Source: Australimonas brisbanensis (GTDB lineage: Bacteria > Chloroflexota > Dehalococcoidia > Lucifugimonadales > Australimonadaceae). From it: DNA of 64,000 nt. Position 1 is the first letter of the stretch, and each line of letters opens with the position of its first letter. The translations under genes were made by a program, and so were the position numbers. Of this stretch, positions 23,913 through 32,177 are shown one piece after another. Under the pieces are notes generated by a model. The model was not told the origin of the DNA. It ran no database searches and worked only from the letters and a program-made list of their open reading frames with translations. The stretch is taken from assembly GCA_038147155.1 (NCBI GenBank), contig JAYQTA010000002.1, forward strand, positions 62,001-126,000, in the 5' to 3' direction.

Positions 23913-25010
23913 ATGGACCTACCCCGCGCCGTTGCCCTGGTGGACCTGGACGCCTTCTACGCCTCGGTGGAGGCGGTGGAACGCCCGGAACTTGCCGGCA
24001 AACCACTGCTGGTGGGCGGTTCGCCTGAGGGACGCGGCGTGGTGGCGGCGGCTTCCTATGCCGCCCGAGCCTACGGGTGCCACTCCGCCATGCCCATGGC
24101 CCGTGCGTTGCGCCTGTGCCCCCACGCCGTGGTGGTGCACCCGCGCTTCCCCCTCTACCGGGACTACTCGGCCCGGGTGATGGCCATCATCGGCAACGAA
24201 TCGCCCGTGGTGGAGCAGATGTCCATCGACGAGGCCTACGTGGAGCTCACATCCATCGCCCGCACAGCCGAGGAGGCGGAGGGGCGCGCGCATCGCATCC
24301 AGGCCCGCGTGCGGGTGGAGTTGGGGCTGCCGTGCTCGGTGGGCCTGGCCACCTCCAAGCTGGTGGCCAAGGTGGCGTGCGAGGCGGGCAAGCCCTCCGG
24401 CTTCACCGTGGTGCCCCCAGGCGCTGAGGCCGCGTTCCTCGCACCGATGCCCGTGGAGGCGTTGCCGGGCATCGGGCCTCGGTCGGCGGAGCGGCTGCAC
24501 TCCGTGGGCCTGGCCACCCTGGGCCAGGTGGCGGCCGCGCCGGTAGGGCAACTGACGGCAGCGCTGGGCCCGTGGGGTGCGGTGCTGGCACGGCGGGCGC
24601 GGGGTGAGGACCCCTCACCGGTGCGCACGGAGCACGGATCCAAGTCCGTGAGCGCCGAGGAGACCTTTGCCCAGGACGTGGACGAGCGCGAGCGGCTGGA
24701 GGAGGAGCTGGAGCGCCTCGCCGGACGCGTGGCGCGCTCCCTCGCCGCAGAGGGGCTGGTGGGCCGCACGGTGGTGCTCAAACTGCGCTACGCCGACTTC
24801 ACCACCATCACCCGCTCGGCCTCTCGTGAGGCCGCCACCGCCAGCGCCGAGGCCATCACCGCCGCCGCCCACGACCTGCTGGCCCAGCACTGGCACCCCG
24901 GCGAGGCGGTGCGCCTGGTGGGCGTGGGCGTGGGCAACCTGCGTCCCGTCCACGCCCCCGGCCAGCTTCCCCTACCCTGGCCGCCTGCCCCGGAGGCCGC
25001 AGGCCCCTAG
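23913..25010 (+). CDS. dinB: DNA polymerase IV (Y-family translesion polymerase)
   Basis: The 365-residue product has the catalytic Asp in ALVDLDAFYASVE (Asp11; steric gate Phe15), SIDEAYVEL with the second acidic pair, GIGPRSAERL (helix-hairpin-helix) and a little-finger domain. The C-terminal QLPLPW is a plausible sliding-clamp binding motif. A -10-like TAGGCT lies 9 nt before the ATG and no Shine-Dalgarno is seen, so the mRNA may be leaderless. No LexA-box-like sequence was noticed. Confidence 0.94.
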   Translation: MDLPRAVALVDLDAFYASVEAVERPELAGKPLLVGGSPEGRGVVAAASYAARAYGCHSAMPMARALRLCPHAVVVHPRFPLYRDYSARVMAIIGNESPVVEQMSIDEAYVELTSIARTAEEAEGRAHRIQARVRVELGLPCSVGLATSKLVAKVACEAGKPSGFTVVPPGAEAAFLAPMPVEALPGIGPRSAERLHSVGLATLGQVAAAPVGQLTAALGPWGAVLARRARGEDPSPVRTEHGSKSVSAEETFAQDVDERERLEEELERLAGRVARSLAAEGLVGRTVVLKLRYADFTTITRSASREAATASAEAITAAAHDLLAQHWHPGEAVRLVGVGVGNLRPVHAPGQLPLPWPPAPEAAGP

Positions 25011-25097
25011 GCCGCAGGCCCGTGGGTGGGTGGTGGGAAGTACTCAGAACCCGCTACCCTAACCCTCCGTTCCCCCATCCCTGCCAGGAGAAGACCC

Positions 25098-26051
25098 GTG
25101 CTGCTGCTCACCGAGGACGATGTCCGCGCCCTGCTGCCCATGGACGTGTGCGTGGACGCGCTGGACGCGCTGTTCGCCGCATCGGCCCGGGGCGATACCT
25201 CCAACATGGCCCGCTACCGGGTGCCGCTCCCGCGCGGGGCGCAGCAGGTGATGGCGGGCATGTCCACGGGCCTGAAGGCAACGGGCCTGAAGACCTACGT
25301 CACCGGCACCGGCTCCGACTCACAGATGCTGGTGATCCTCTACTCCATCGAGAACGGCGAGCCGCTGGCGCTGCTGGCGGCCAACGCCCTGGGGCAGATA
25401 CGCACGGGCGCGGCATCGGGCGTGGCCACCCGGCACATGGCCGAGGCGAACGCGCGCACCGTGGCCGTCATCGGCTCCGGCTACCAGGCCCGCACGCAGC
25501 TGGCGGCGGTGTGCGCCGTGCGGCCCATCACCCGCGCGCTGGTCTACTCCCGCAAGCCGGAGAACCGCGAGGCGTTCGCGCGCGCCATGTCCGCAGAACT
25601 GGGCATCAGCGTGGAGCCCGCCGCATCGGCGGAGGAGGCGGTGGGCGAGGCCGACGTGGTGTGCGCCATCACCAACTCCCGCGAGCCGGTGTTCGACGGC
25701 GCCGCGCTGCGGCCAGGGGCTCATGTGAACGCCGCTGGATCCAACCACTGGATGCGCCGCGAGGTGGACGAGACGACCATCCGGCGCGCCGCGCTGGTGG
25801 TGGTGGACGACCTGGAGGACGCCAAGCGCGAGTGCGGCGAGTTGATCTGGGCGGCTGAGCGGCGCGCCTTCCGGTGGGAGAAGGCCGCTGAACTGCGCGA
25901 TGTGGTGGGCGGACGCGTGAACGGGCGCCCCTCCCCCGATGCCATCACGCTGTTCGAATCCCAGGGGCTGGCCATCGAGGACGTGGCCGCAGGGATGGCG
26001 GTCTACCACCGCGCCATGGCCGAGGGCCGAGGCCAGCAGATTTCGCTCTAG
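25098..26051 (+). CDS. Ornithine cyclodeaminase/mu-crystallin family protein
   Basis: A 317-residue Rossmann-fold enzyme with the family's RYRVPL and GLKTYV substrate motifs, the NAD(P) motif GSGYQAR, AITNSREPVF and GSNHWMRREVD. Family members convert ornithine to proline or reduce cyclic imines, or act as alanine or lysine dehydrogenases; the substrate cannot be read here. It starts with GTG after CAGGAG; an upstream in-frame ATG (25026) gives a tail that does not fit the family. A TACCCT box sits about 40 nt upstream. Confidence 0.87.
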   Translation: MLLLTEDDVRALLPMDVCVDALDALFAASARGDTSNMARYRVPLPRGAQQVMAGMSTGLKATGLKTYVTGTGSDSQMLVILYSIENGEPLALLAANALGQIRTGAASGVATRHMAEANARTVAVIGSGYQARTQLAAVCAVRPITRALVYSRKPENREAFARAMSAELGISVEPAASAEEAVGEADVVCAITNSREPVFDGAALRPGAHVNAAGSNHWMRREVDETTIRRAALVVVDDLEDAKRECGELIWAAERRAFRWEKAAELRDVVGGRVNGRPSPDAITLFESQGLAIEDVAAGMAVYHRAMAEGRGQQISL

Positions 26052-26095
26052 GCCCGCGCCCCCTACACTGCAGAGAGCAACCGCAGGAGCAGCCC

Positions 26096-26410
26096 GTGAC
26101 CACCCAAACCCACAACCAGCCCGAACGCTACGAGGTGACGCCCGATGGGCTGTACATCCGCTGGAAGGACGGGCTGGAGTCGCTGATGCCGCACCGGTAC
26201 GTGCGCGGCCACTGCGGGTGCGCCCAGTGCGTGGACGAGATCACCCGCGAGCGCAAGGTGGGCGTGGACGATGTGGCCTCGGACGTAACCATCGAGGACG
26301 CGCTGGAGGTGGGGCGCTACGCCATCGCGCTGCTGTTCAGCGACCTGCACGAGACGGGCATCTACCCCTTCCGCTACCTGCGCGAGCTGGCCACCTCCGG
26401 CGAGGTGTAG
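26096..26410 (+). CDS. DUF971 (GBBH-like N-terminal domain) protein
   Basis: A 104-residue protein of the DUF971 family (the N-terminal zinc-binding module of gamma-butyrobetaine hydroxylase, often free-standing next to Fe-S carrier genes). It shows LYIRWKDGLES, the metal-binding pair in CGCAQC, VTIEDALEVGRYAI and HETGIYPFRYLREL. It starts with GTG after GCAGGAG; TACACT at 26063-26068 may be its -10. The role, possibly Fe-S cluster or metal handling, is inferred from the family only. Confidence 0.85.
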   Translation: MTTQTHNQPERYEVTPDGLYIRWKDGLESLMPHRYVRGHCGCAQCVDEITRERKVGVDDVASDVTIEDALEVGRYAIALLFSDLHETGIYPFRYLRELATSGEV

Positions 26411-26413
26411 GGG

Positions 26414-26746
26414 CTAGGCGGCGCCTGCCCGCGCCTCGGCGGGGGCGTCCTCCATGTTCATGCGCTGCTTGAGCGCGCTGATGGCATCGTGCGCCCCGTA
26501 CACCGTGGTGAGCTTGCCGTTGACGCGCACCCGCAGCTTGCCGATGTGGCCGGACTTGGCCAGCAGCCACAGCGACCAGTTGAGCGCCGAGCGCTTGAGG
26601 CGCGGGAACACCCGCATCAGCTCCTCGCCCTGGTACTCGAACACCTCGTCGGGGCGGCGAACGATCTCCTCGTAGATCATGGCCTGCAGCGGTGGCAGGC
26701 CGCCCTCGGCGGGGAGGCTGTAGGCGGAGATCTGGGAAATCTTCAT
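26414..26746 (-). CDS. Uncharacterised 110-residue protein
   Basis: No family recognised. The sequence begins MKISQISAYSLPAEGGLPPLQ; the middle has RRPDEVFEYQGEELMRVFP, then SALNWSLWLLAKSGHIGKLRV and a basic strand VNGKLTTVYGAHDAI. The order of helices and strands could be a winged-helix fold, but this is a guess. It converges with the DUF971 gene and diverges from gatC. The 157-bp upstream gap is unusually AT-rich for the window and holds candidate promoters for both directions (TTCCAA-17-TAAACT on the minus strand). Confidence 0.65.
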   Translation of the reverse strand: MKISQISAYSLPAEGGLPPLQAMIYEEIVRRPDEVFEYQGEELMRVFPRLKRSALNWSLWLLAKSGHIGKLRVRVNGKLTTVYGAHDAISALKQRMNMEDAPAEARAGAA

Positions 26747-26885
26747 GGGTACCGGTGCTCCTGGCCTTCCTTGACGGGAGAGTCGGCCTTGAACGAAGTT
26801 TGGCCGAAGTTTAAGAACCCGCCTAATACGTTGGAACGATTTCCAGGTGCGTTTTTCGGCTTGATAGCGCGGGGCGGGAGGGCGG

Positions 26886-26894
26886 TGCTATCCT
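26886..26894 (+). promoter_or_regulatory. Extended -10 promoter of gatCA, leaderless
   Basis: TGCTATCCT (TGC extension plus TATCCT, 26889-26894), 9 nt before the gatC ATG. No Shine-Dalgarno is visible in between. Confidence 0.5.
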
Positions 26895-26903
26895 CGAACA
26901 CCC

Positions 26904-27221
26904 ATGAGTGATGCTTCCTCCAACCCGCCCACCCTCACCGCTGAGGAGGTGCGCCGCGTGGCCGTTCTGGCTCGCCTCGGCCTCTCCGACGAGGAGGTGG
27001 AGCGCCTGCGCACCGAGATGGCGAGCCTGCTGGGCGAGGTCTCAGCGCTCCAGGCGGTGGACACCTCTGGCGTGGAGGCCACGGGCCACGCCGTTGAAGA
27101 GGTGCACACGGTGATGCGCGAGGATATGCCCGTCCCGCCCCTGCCCGTGGAGGACGTGCTGGCCAACGCTCCCCGGCGCGAGGGCGACTACATCCGTGTC
27201 CAAGCGGTGATGGAGGAGTAG
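26904..27221 (+). CDS. gatC: Aspartyl/glutamyl-tRNA amidotransferase subunit C
   Basis: The small 105-residue belt subunit that stabilises GatAB. It has the family pattern LTAEEVRRVAVLARLGLSDEE, then LLGEVSAL and a C-terminal NAPRREGDYIRV. gatA follows after 5 nt, the usual order. gatB is not in the window, so the complex is assembled from separate loci. Confidence 0.93.
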   Translation: MSDASSNPPTLTAEEVRRVAVLARLGLSDEEVERLRTEMASLLGEVSALQAVDTSGVEATGHAVEEVHTVMREDMPVPPLPVEDVLANAPRREGDYIRVQAVMEE

Positions 27222-27226
27222 CGCCC

Positions 27227-28684
27227 GTGAGCGAGCACTACTTCCACAGCGTGCGCGAGATGGCCGAGGCGCTGCGCGCCGGACAGACCACTGCCGCCTC
27301 CCTCACCGACGAGCACCTGGCCCGCGTCGAAGCGCTGGACCCCCAGGTGGGGTCCTACCTGGCCGTGACGCCGGACGAGGCGCGCGCGCAGGCAGGGGCC
27401 GCCGACGCGGCGCTGGCCGCGGGCAAGGGCGGCCCGCTCACCGGCATCCCGGTGCAGATCAAGGACAACATGGCCACCCGTGGGGTGGTCACCACCTGCG
27501 GCTCACGCATGCTGGAGGGCTTCGTTCCTCCCTACGATGCGACGGTGGTGGCACGGCTGCGCGAGGCTGGGGCAGTGATGCTGGGCAAGGGGAACATGGA
27601 CGAGTTCGCCATGGGCTCTTCCACCGAGACCTCGGCCTTCAAGCCCACCCACAACCCGTGGGACCTGACCCGGGTGCCCGGCGGCTCCTCCGGCGGGCCC
27701 GCCGCGGCAGTGGCCGCGGGCCTCGCTCCCTACGCCCTGGGCTCGGACACGGGCGGCTCGATCCGCCAGCCCGCCGCCTTCTGCGGCATCGTGGGGCTCA
27801 AGCCCACCTACGGCCTCATCTCCCGCTACGGGCTGGTGGCCTTCGCCTCCTCCCTGGACCAGATCGGCCCCATGACCCGCACCGTGGAGGACGCGGCGCT
27901 GGTGCTGAGTGCCATCGCGGGGCACGACGCGCACGATTCCACGTCCATCCCCCGCCCCGCCCACGACTACACCGCGGGGCTGCGGGACGGGGTGCAGGGG
28001 CTGCGCATCGGCGTCGTGCCCGAGTACTTCGGGGAGGGCATCGCCCCCGCCGTGGCCGAGGCCACGCGGGTGGCCATCGAGCGGTTCGCCGCGCTGGGCG
28101 CCGAGATCGTGGAGGGGGTGAGCCTGCCCACCTCGCTGACGGCCCTCGCCGCCTACTACGTCATCGCCCCGTCCGAGGCCTCGGCCAACCTGGCACGCTA
28201 CGACGGGGTGAAGTACGGCTACTCGGCCCAGGACGTGACCGACATGGTGGGGGCCATGGCCGCCACCCGCGACCGGGGATTCGGGCCCGAGGTGAAGCGG
28301 CGCATCATGATGGGCACCTACGCCCTCTCCGCCGGGTACTACGACGCCTACTACAAGAAGGCCCAGCAGGTGCGCACGCTGATCCGGCGTGAGTTCGAGG
28401 CGGCCTTCGGGCGGGTGGACCTGCTCATCACCCCCACGGCGCCCACGCCCGCCTTCCGCATCGGTGAGGTGGCCGACCCGGTGGTGATGCACGCCAACGA
28501 CATCTGCACGGTGCCCATGAACATCGCGGGCATCCCCGCCATCTCCGTGCCCTGCGGGTTCGTGGATGGGCTGCCAGTGGGTCTGCAGCTCATGGGCCCG
28601 CACCTGTCGGAGGCCACGCTCCTGCGCGCCGCCCACGCCTACGAGCAGGCCGCGGGCTGGCACCTGAAGCACCCGGCGCTCTAG
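27227..28684 (+). CDS. gatA: Aspartyl/glutamyl-tRNA amidotransferase subunit A
   Basis: Glutaminase subunit of the amidotransferase that makes Gln-tRNA or Asn-tRNA from mischarged tRNAs. The 485-residue amidase-signature protein has the Lys-Ser-Ser triad: Lys in PVQIKDNM, cis-Ser in GGSSGGPAA, and nucleophile Ser in DTGGSIRQPA. GTG start; the gatC stop and GGAGGA serve as its ribosome binding region. The repeat element follows its stop codon directly. Confidence 0.96.
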   Translation: MSEHYFHSVREMAEALRAGQTTAASLTDEHLARVEALDPQVGSYLAVTPDEARAQAGAADAALAAGKGGPLTGIPVQIKDNMATRGVVTTCGSRMLEGFVPPYDATVVARLREAGAVMLGKGNMDEFAMGSSTETSAFKPTHNPWDLTRVPGGSSGGPAAAVAAGLAPYALGSDTGGSIRQPAAFCGIVGLKPTYGLISRYGLVAFASSLDQIGPMTRTVEDAALVLSAIAGHDAHDSTSIPRPAHDYTAGLRDGVQGLRIGVVPEYFGEGIAPAVAEATRVAIERFAALGAEIVEGVSLPTSLTALAAYYVIAPSEASANLARYDGVKYGYSAQDVTDMVGAMAATRDRGFGPEVKRRIMMGTYALSAGYYDAYYKKAQQVRTLIRREFEAAFGRVDLLITPTAPTPAFRIGEVADPVVMHANDICTVPMNIAGIPAISVPCGFVDGLPVGLQLMGPHLSEATLLRAAHAYEQAAGWHLKHPAL

Positions 28685-28690
28685 GCCCTG

Positions 28691-28768
28691 CCCGCTCCCC
28701 CGGTCGCTCGTTCAAGGGGGACACCCCCTGGGTGCCCTGCGGGCGCCGAACCCCCGTCTCCGCGCCCC
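28691..28768 (-). repeat. Modular intergenic repeat, single core copy between gatA and recF
   Basis: Read on the minus strand it gives GGGGGTTCGGCGCC, a GGCGCCC/GGGTGCC-type hairpin (7 bp with one G-T), then AGGGGG-TGT-CCCCCTTGAACGAGC and GGG. The first ~13 nt (GCGGAGACGGGGG side) match the junction of the 58-kb copy. It fills nearly all of the 88 nt between the convergent genes, so it may double as a terminator. Confidence 0.8.
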
Positions 28769-28772
28769 CGGG

Positions 28773-29900
28773 CTACCCCTCCCGGAGCGCGCCGCCCATC
28801 ACCCGCAGCACCCGCGCACCGGACAGCGCGGCCTCCGGCACCAGCCCCAGGTCCGCCGTGGTGACGATGACCTGGTCGGCCCCGGCCACCTCCTCCAGCA
28901 CTTGGGCGCGGCGCTGGGCGTCGAGCTCCGAGAGCACGTCGTCCAGCAGCACCACGGGCTGCTCGCCCCGGCGCTCCGCCAGCCAGCGACCCTCGGCCAG
29001 CCGCAGCGCCAGGGCGGCGAGGCGCTGCTGCCCGCGTGAGGCGTGCCGCGCCATCTCCACCCCGTCCAGCGAGAGGCGCAGGTCATCGCGGTGGGGGCCC
29101 ACCACCGTCATGCCGCGCGCTCGCTCCTGCCCACGCGAACCCGCCAGCGCCGCGGCGGCGTCGGCGGGGGTGGGCGCATCGCCTGCGAAGGGCACGGTGC
29201 CCACGTACGTCACGCTGAAGGCGCGCCCATCGCCCGCCAGGCGCGCGTACGCCTCGGCGGCCAGGGGGGCCAGACGCGTCACCGCCCCGTGGCGAGCCGC
29301 CAGCAGAGATGCGGCGCCCGTGGTGAGCGCATCGTCCCAGTAGGCGAGCTCTGCCTCGCCCGCGCGCCCCTCGCGCAGTCCCTTGAGCAGGGCGTTGCGC
29401 TGGGTGAGGACCCGCTGGTAGTGCTGGAGGGAGCGCAGGTAGGGATGCGAGGCCTGGGCCAGCAGCACATCCAGGTAGCGGCGCCGTCCGGCGGGCGCAC
29501 CAGAGACCAGGGCCAGGTCGTCGGCGGAGAAGAGCACCGCGGCCAGCGCCCCCACCAGGTCCGCCGCGCGCTTGGCCACACCGTTCACGCGCACCCGCTT
29601 GTGGACGTTGGCCTCCCCGCTCGCCTCCAGCCCCACGCGCGCGTCCAGCGGCCCCCCGGCGCGCTCGATGCGCGCGGCGATGAGCGCCGCCGTGCCCCCG
29701 GAGACGGCCTCCCACGCGATGAGGTCGCGGTCGGAGGCGGCGCGATAGGAGCGCCCCAGCGCCAGCAGGTAGCACGCCTCCAGCAGGTTGGACTTGCCCT
29801 GCCCGTTCTCCCCGCACACCACGGTGAGGCCCGGCCCCAGTTCCAGGGCGAGGGCTGGGTAGGAACGGACGCTGGTGAGGGAGAGGGCAGCGAGGCGCAC
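28773..29900 (-). CDS. recF: DNA replication and repair protein RecF
   Basis: A 375-residue SMC-like ATPase with Walker A GENGQGKS (residues 30-37), the RecF opening LTSVRSYP, an ABC-type signature region SRGQQRLAALAL and Walker B VVLLDDVLSELD. It loads RecA on gapped DNA with RecO and RecR. It starts with GTG; TACAAT 6 nt upstream implies a leaderless mRNA. dnaA, dnaN and gyrB, its common neighbours, are not here. Confidence 0.95.
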   Translation of the reverse strand: MRLAALSLTSVRSYPALALELGPGLTVVCGENGQGKSNLLEACYLLALGRSYRAASDRDLIAWEAVSGGTAALIAARIERAGGPLDARVGLEASGEANVHKRVRVNGVAKRAADLVGALAAVLFSADDLALVSGAPAGRRRYLDVLLAQASHPYLRSLQHYQRVLTQRNALLKGLREGRAGEAELAYWDDALTTGAASLLAARHGAVTRLAPLAAEAYARLAGDGRAFSVTYVGTVPFAGDAPTPADAAAALAGSRGQERARGMTVVGPHRDDLRLSLDGVEMARHASRGQQRLAALALRLAEGRWLAERRGEQPVVLLDDVLSELDAQRRAQVLEEVAGADQVIVTTADLGLVPEAALSGARVLRVMGGALREG

Positions 29901-29906
29901 CCCGGC

Positions 29907-29943
29907 ATTGTACGGGTTAGGCCCGGCCCGAGGCCCGTATACT
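29907..29943. promoter_or_regulatory. Divergent leaderless promoters of recF and the lipoprotein gene
   Basis: Minus-strand TACAAT (29907-29912) lies 6 nt from the recF GTG; plus-strand TATACT (29938-29943) lies 6 nt from the lipoprotein ATG. The two start codons are only 49 nt apart, so the polymerases' binding sites must overlap. Confidence 0.55.
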
Positions 29944-29949
29944 GAACGC

Positions 29950-30822
29950 ATGCGCCACGCATCCCTGCCCGCCCTGTTCCTGGCCGCCCTGGCGCTGCTG
30001 GCCGCCTGCGGCCCGCAGTCCACCCCCACGCCCACGCCGACCCCCACGCCGGCCCCGCTGCGCCTGGCCCTCACGGCGCAGACCACCTGGGCCCAGGTGC
30101 TGCCGCTGCTGCCCGCTGGTGAGACGGCATGCGTGCGCGCAGAACTCGGCCTGGAGGCGTACGCGTCGCTGGAGGCATCGCTGGTGCTGGGCGCACAGCC
30201 CGCGGCGGGCCTGAGCGGGGAGCTGGGAGCGGGCGCGGCGCTCAACCTGCCGGTGGCGTGCCTGTCCGGGGCCACCGTGGGCGTGCTGGTGACGGCGGGG
30301 CTGGAGGCCGAGGCCGGGCCGCTGAGCGAACCGACCCGCGCGTGCATCCGGGGCGTGTTCACAGGGCTGGGCACCGACGCGCTGGCGGCGATGGGCGAGG
30401 CGGAGGGCCTGGACGATGCCGCCCTGGGCGCGCTGACCGGGCTGCTGCTGTGCCTGACGGACGATGAGGCGGCGCGCATTGGCGGCGATGCCACCGGCGG
30501 GGTGTCGTTGCTCCAGCTGCGGTGCGTGGCCGAACGGGCCGACGTGGGCGCGCTGCTGAGCGCGCTGCGCGGGGGCGAGGCGCCCTCGCCCGCACTGGCG
30601 GCGGCGCTGGCCGCGTGCGGGGTGGACGCTGCGGGGCTGGGCATCAGCATGCCAGAGGGCCTGGACACCGAGGCACTGGCGGCGTGTGCGCGAGCGGCGC
30701 TGGGTGATGCGGCCTTCGATGCCATCGCCTCCGGCCAGCGTTTGCCCACCCTCACCGAACTGAGTGCGCTGGGCTCCTGCGGGCTGGACCTGGGAAGCCT
30801 GGATGCGCTGACCGATGGTTAG
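29950..30822 (+). CDS. Secreted lipoprotein with TP-repeat linker and Cys-containing repeats
   Basis: A 290-residue protein. Signal peptide with lipobox LLAAC (Cys20) and then a TPTPTPTPTPAP linker, typical of Chloroflexota lipoproteins. The rest is Ala/Leu/Gly-rich with spaced cysteines in ACVRAEL, ACLSGAT, ACIRGVF, LCLTDDEA, RCVAERA, ACGVDAAG, ACARAAL and SCGLDLG, suggesting repeated helical units and disulfides. No function can be assigned. It was started at the ATG giving the lipobox; an upstream in-frame extension is the recF promoter region. Confidence 0.75.
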   Translation: MRHASLPALFLAALALLAACGPQSTPTPTPTPTPAPLRLALTAQTTWAQVLPLLPAGETACVRAELGLEAYASLEASLVLGAQPAAGLSGELGAGAALNLPVACLSGATVGVLVTAGLEAEAGPLSEPTRACIRGVFTGLGTDALAAMGEAEGLDDAALGALTGLLLCLTDDEAARIGGDATGGVSLLQLRCVAERADVGALLSALRGGEAPSPALAAALAACGVDAAGLGISMPEGLDTEALAACARAALGDAAFDAIASGQRLPTLTELSALGSCGLDLGSLDALTDG

Positions 30823-30838
30823 TGCGGGCTAACCCGCA
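30823..30838 (+). terminator. Hairpin after the lipoprotein gene
   Basis: TGCGGG-CTAA-CCCGCA, 6-bp stem immediately after the stop, overlapping the start of the next promoter. Weak as an intrinsic terminator (TTG follows). Confidence 0.4.
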
Positions 30839-30868
30839 TTGACACCCCTCGCGCGCGACACCTAGCAT
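30839..30868 (+). promoter_or_regulatory. Promoter of the SAM-riboswitch operon
   Basis: Consensus TTGACA (30839-30844), 18-nt spacer, TAGCAT (30863-30868). The same TTGACA-18-TAGCAT arrangement occurs before rpsL (58178-58207). Confidence 0.75.
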
Positions 30869-30888
30869 GGGTGCAAGCGCAACCACCG

Positions 30889-31010
30889 CGCCCTTATCAA
30901 GAGAGGCGGAGGGCCCCGGCCCTGCGAAGCCCGGCAACCGGCCAACGTCACCAGCGATGGCAGCGGTGCCAAGTCCGGCAGGCCGCCACGGCGGTCTGGA
31001 GATGAGAGCG
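30889..31010 (+). promoter_or_regulatory. SAM-I (S-box) riboswitch
   Basis: The S-box signatures are intact: CTTATC and AAGAGAGG (30893-30906), GAAGCCCGGCAACC, GGTGCCAAGTCC (30965-30976) and closing GATGAGAG. The RNA senses S-adenosylmethionine. A terminator follows at 31023-31050 and the downstream genes all handle SAM, SAH or MTA, so high SAM should end transcription before mtnA. Confidence 0.95.
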
Positions 31011-31022
31011 TGCCCCCCAGGC

Positions 31023-31050
31023 GACTTCTCACACCGGGGAGTCCCTTTTT
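31023..31050 (+). terminator. Terminator of the SAM-I expression platform
   Basis: GACTTCTC pairs with GGGGAGTC (8 bp, two G-U) around ACACC, followed by CCTTTTT. Placed between the aptamer and mtnA as expected for an OFF switch. Confidence 0.8.
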
Positions 31051-31091
31051 ATGCCCGCCACCTCCCCCCTCTTGAGCACGATGCGGTGAGT

Positions 31092-32177
31092 ATGGAGCCA
31101 TCGGTGCATCAGGCCGGGGAACTCGAACCGATCCGCTGGCAGGACGAGAGCCTCCTGCTCCTGGACCAGACCCTCCTGCCCGCGCAGGAGCGCTGGTTCC
31201 CCGTCGTCAACGTCGACGAGGCCATCGAGGCGATCCGCACCATGCGGGTGCGCGGCGCTCCCGCCATCGGGGTCGCGGCCGCCTACGCGCTGGCCGCCCA
31301 CGCCGCACGCCTGCCCGACGCCCCCCTGCCCCGCTGGCTCGATACTCTGAGCGCCGAGGCCGCGCGCCTTGCGGCCGCACGCCCCACGGCGGTGAACCTG
31401 GCCTGGGCGGTGGAGCGCGCGCTTCAGACGGCGCGCGGGACCGGAAGCGTGGGCGAGGCGCGCGAGCGGCTGCTGGCCCTGGCCCACCGGCTGCGCGAGC
31501 AGGACATCGCCACCAACCGCGCCATCGGCGCCGCGGGCGCGGGGCTGCTACCGGAGCACGGCGGCGTGCTGACCCACTGCAACACCGGCGCGTTGGCCAC
31601 GGCGGGCTACGGCACGGCGCTGGGGGTTATCCGCGCGGCCTGGGAGGCGGGACGCGACATCAGCGTGTTCTGCACCGAGACCCGCCCCTGGCTCCAGGGC
31701 GCGCGCCTCACCGCCTACGAACTGGTGCGCCTGGGCATCCCCGCACGCCTCCTGGCCGACTCGGCGGCGGGTGTGCTCATGGCCCAGAGCGCGGTGCACG
31801 CCGTGGTGGTGGGGGCTGATCGCATCGCCGCCAACGGCGATACCGCCAACAAGGTGGGCACCTACACCCTGGCGGTGCTGGCCCACGCCCACGGCATCCC
31901 CTTCTACGTCGCCGCGCCCATGAGCACCGTTGACCCGGCCACGCCCACGGGCGAGGCCATCGTCATCGAGGAGCGCCCCGCAGACGAGGTGACGCACGTG
32001 GGCGGGCGACGCATCGCCGCCGAGGGCATCGGCGTACGCAACCCCGCCTTCGACGTGACCCCTGCTCGGCTCATCAGCGCCATCATTACCGAGCGCGGCG
32101 TGCTGCGCGCACCCTACCCGGCGGCCATCGCGGCGGCCATCGCGGCGGCCAGCCCGGCCCAGGGGGTGAGCGCGTGA
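31092..32177 (+). CDS. mtnA: S-methyl-5-thioribose-1-phosphate isomerase
   Basis: Converts methylthioribose-1-phosphate to methylthioribulose-1-phosphate in methionine salvage. The 361-residue product has the eIF2B-like fold motifs: RTMRVRGAPAIG, PTAVNLAWAV, the catalytic Cys in THCNTGALAT and catalytic Asp in GADRIAANGD, plus NKVGTYTLA. The ATG follows a purine-rich GCGGTGAG; a GTG two codons upstream is an alternative. It overlaps mtnP by GTGA, so the two salvage enzymes are coupled. Confidence 0.95.
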   Translation: MEPSVHQAGELEPIRWQDESLLLLDQTLLPAQERWFPVVNVDEAIEAIRTMRVRGAPAIGVAAAYALAAHAARLPDAPLPRWLDTLSAEAARLAAARPTAVNLAWAVERALQTARGTGSVGEARERLLALAHRLREQDIATNRAIGAAGAGLLPEHGGVLTHCNTGALATAGYGTALGVIRAAWEAGRDISVFCTETRPWLQGARLTAYELVRLGIPARLLADSAAGVLMAQSAVHAVVVGADRIAANGDTANKVGTYTLAVLAHAHGIPFYVAAPMSTVDPATPTGEAIVIEERPADEVTHVGGRRIAAEGIGVRNPAFDVTPARLISAIITERGVLRAPYPAAIAAAIAAASPAQGVSA

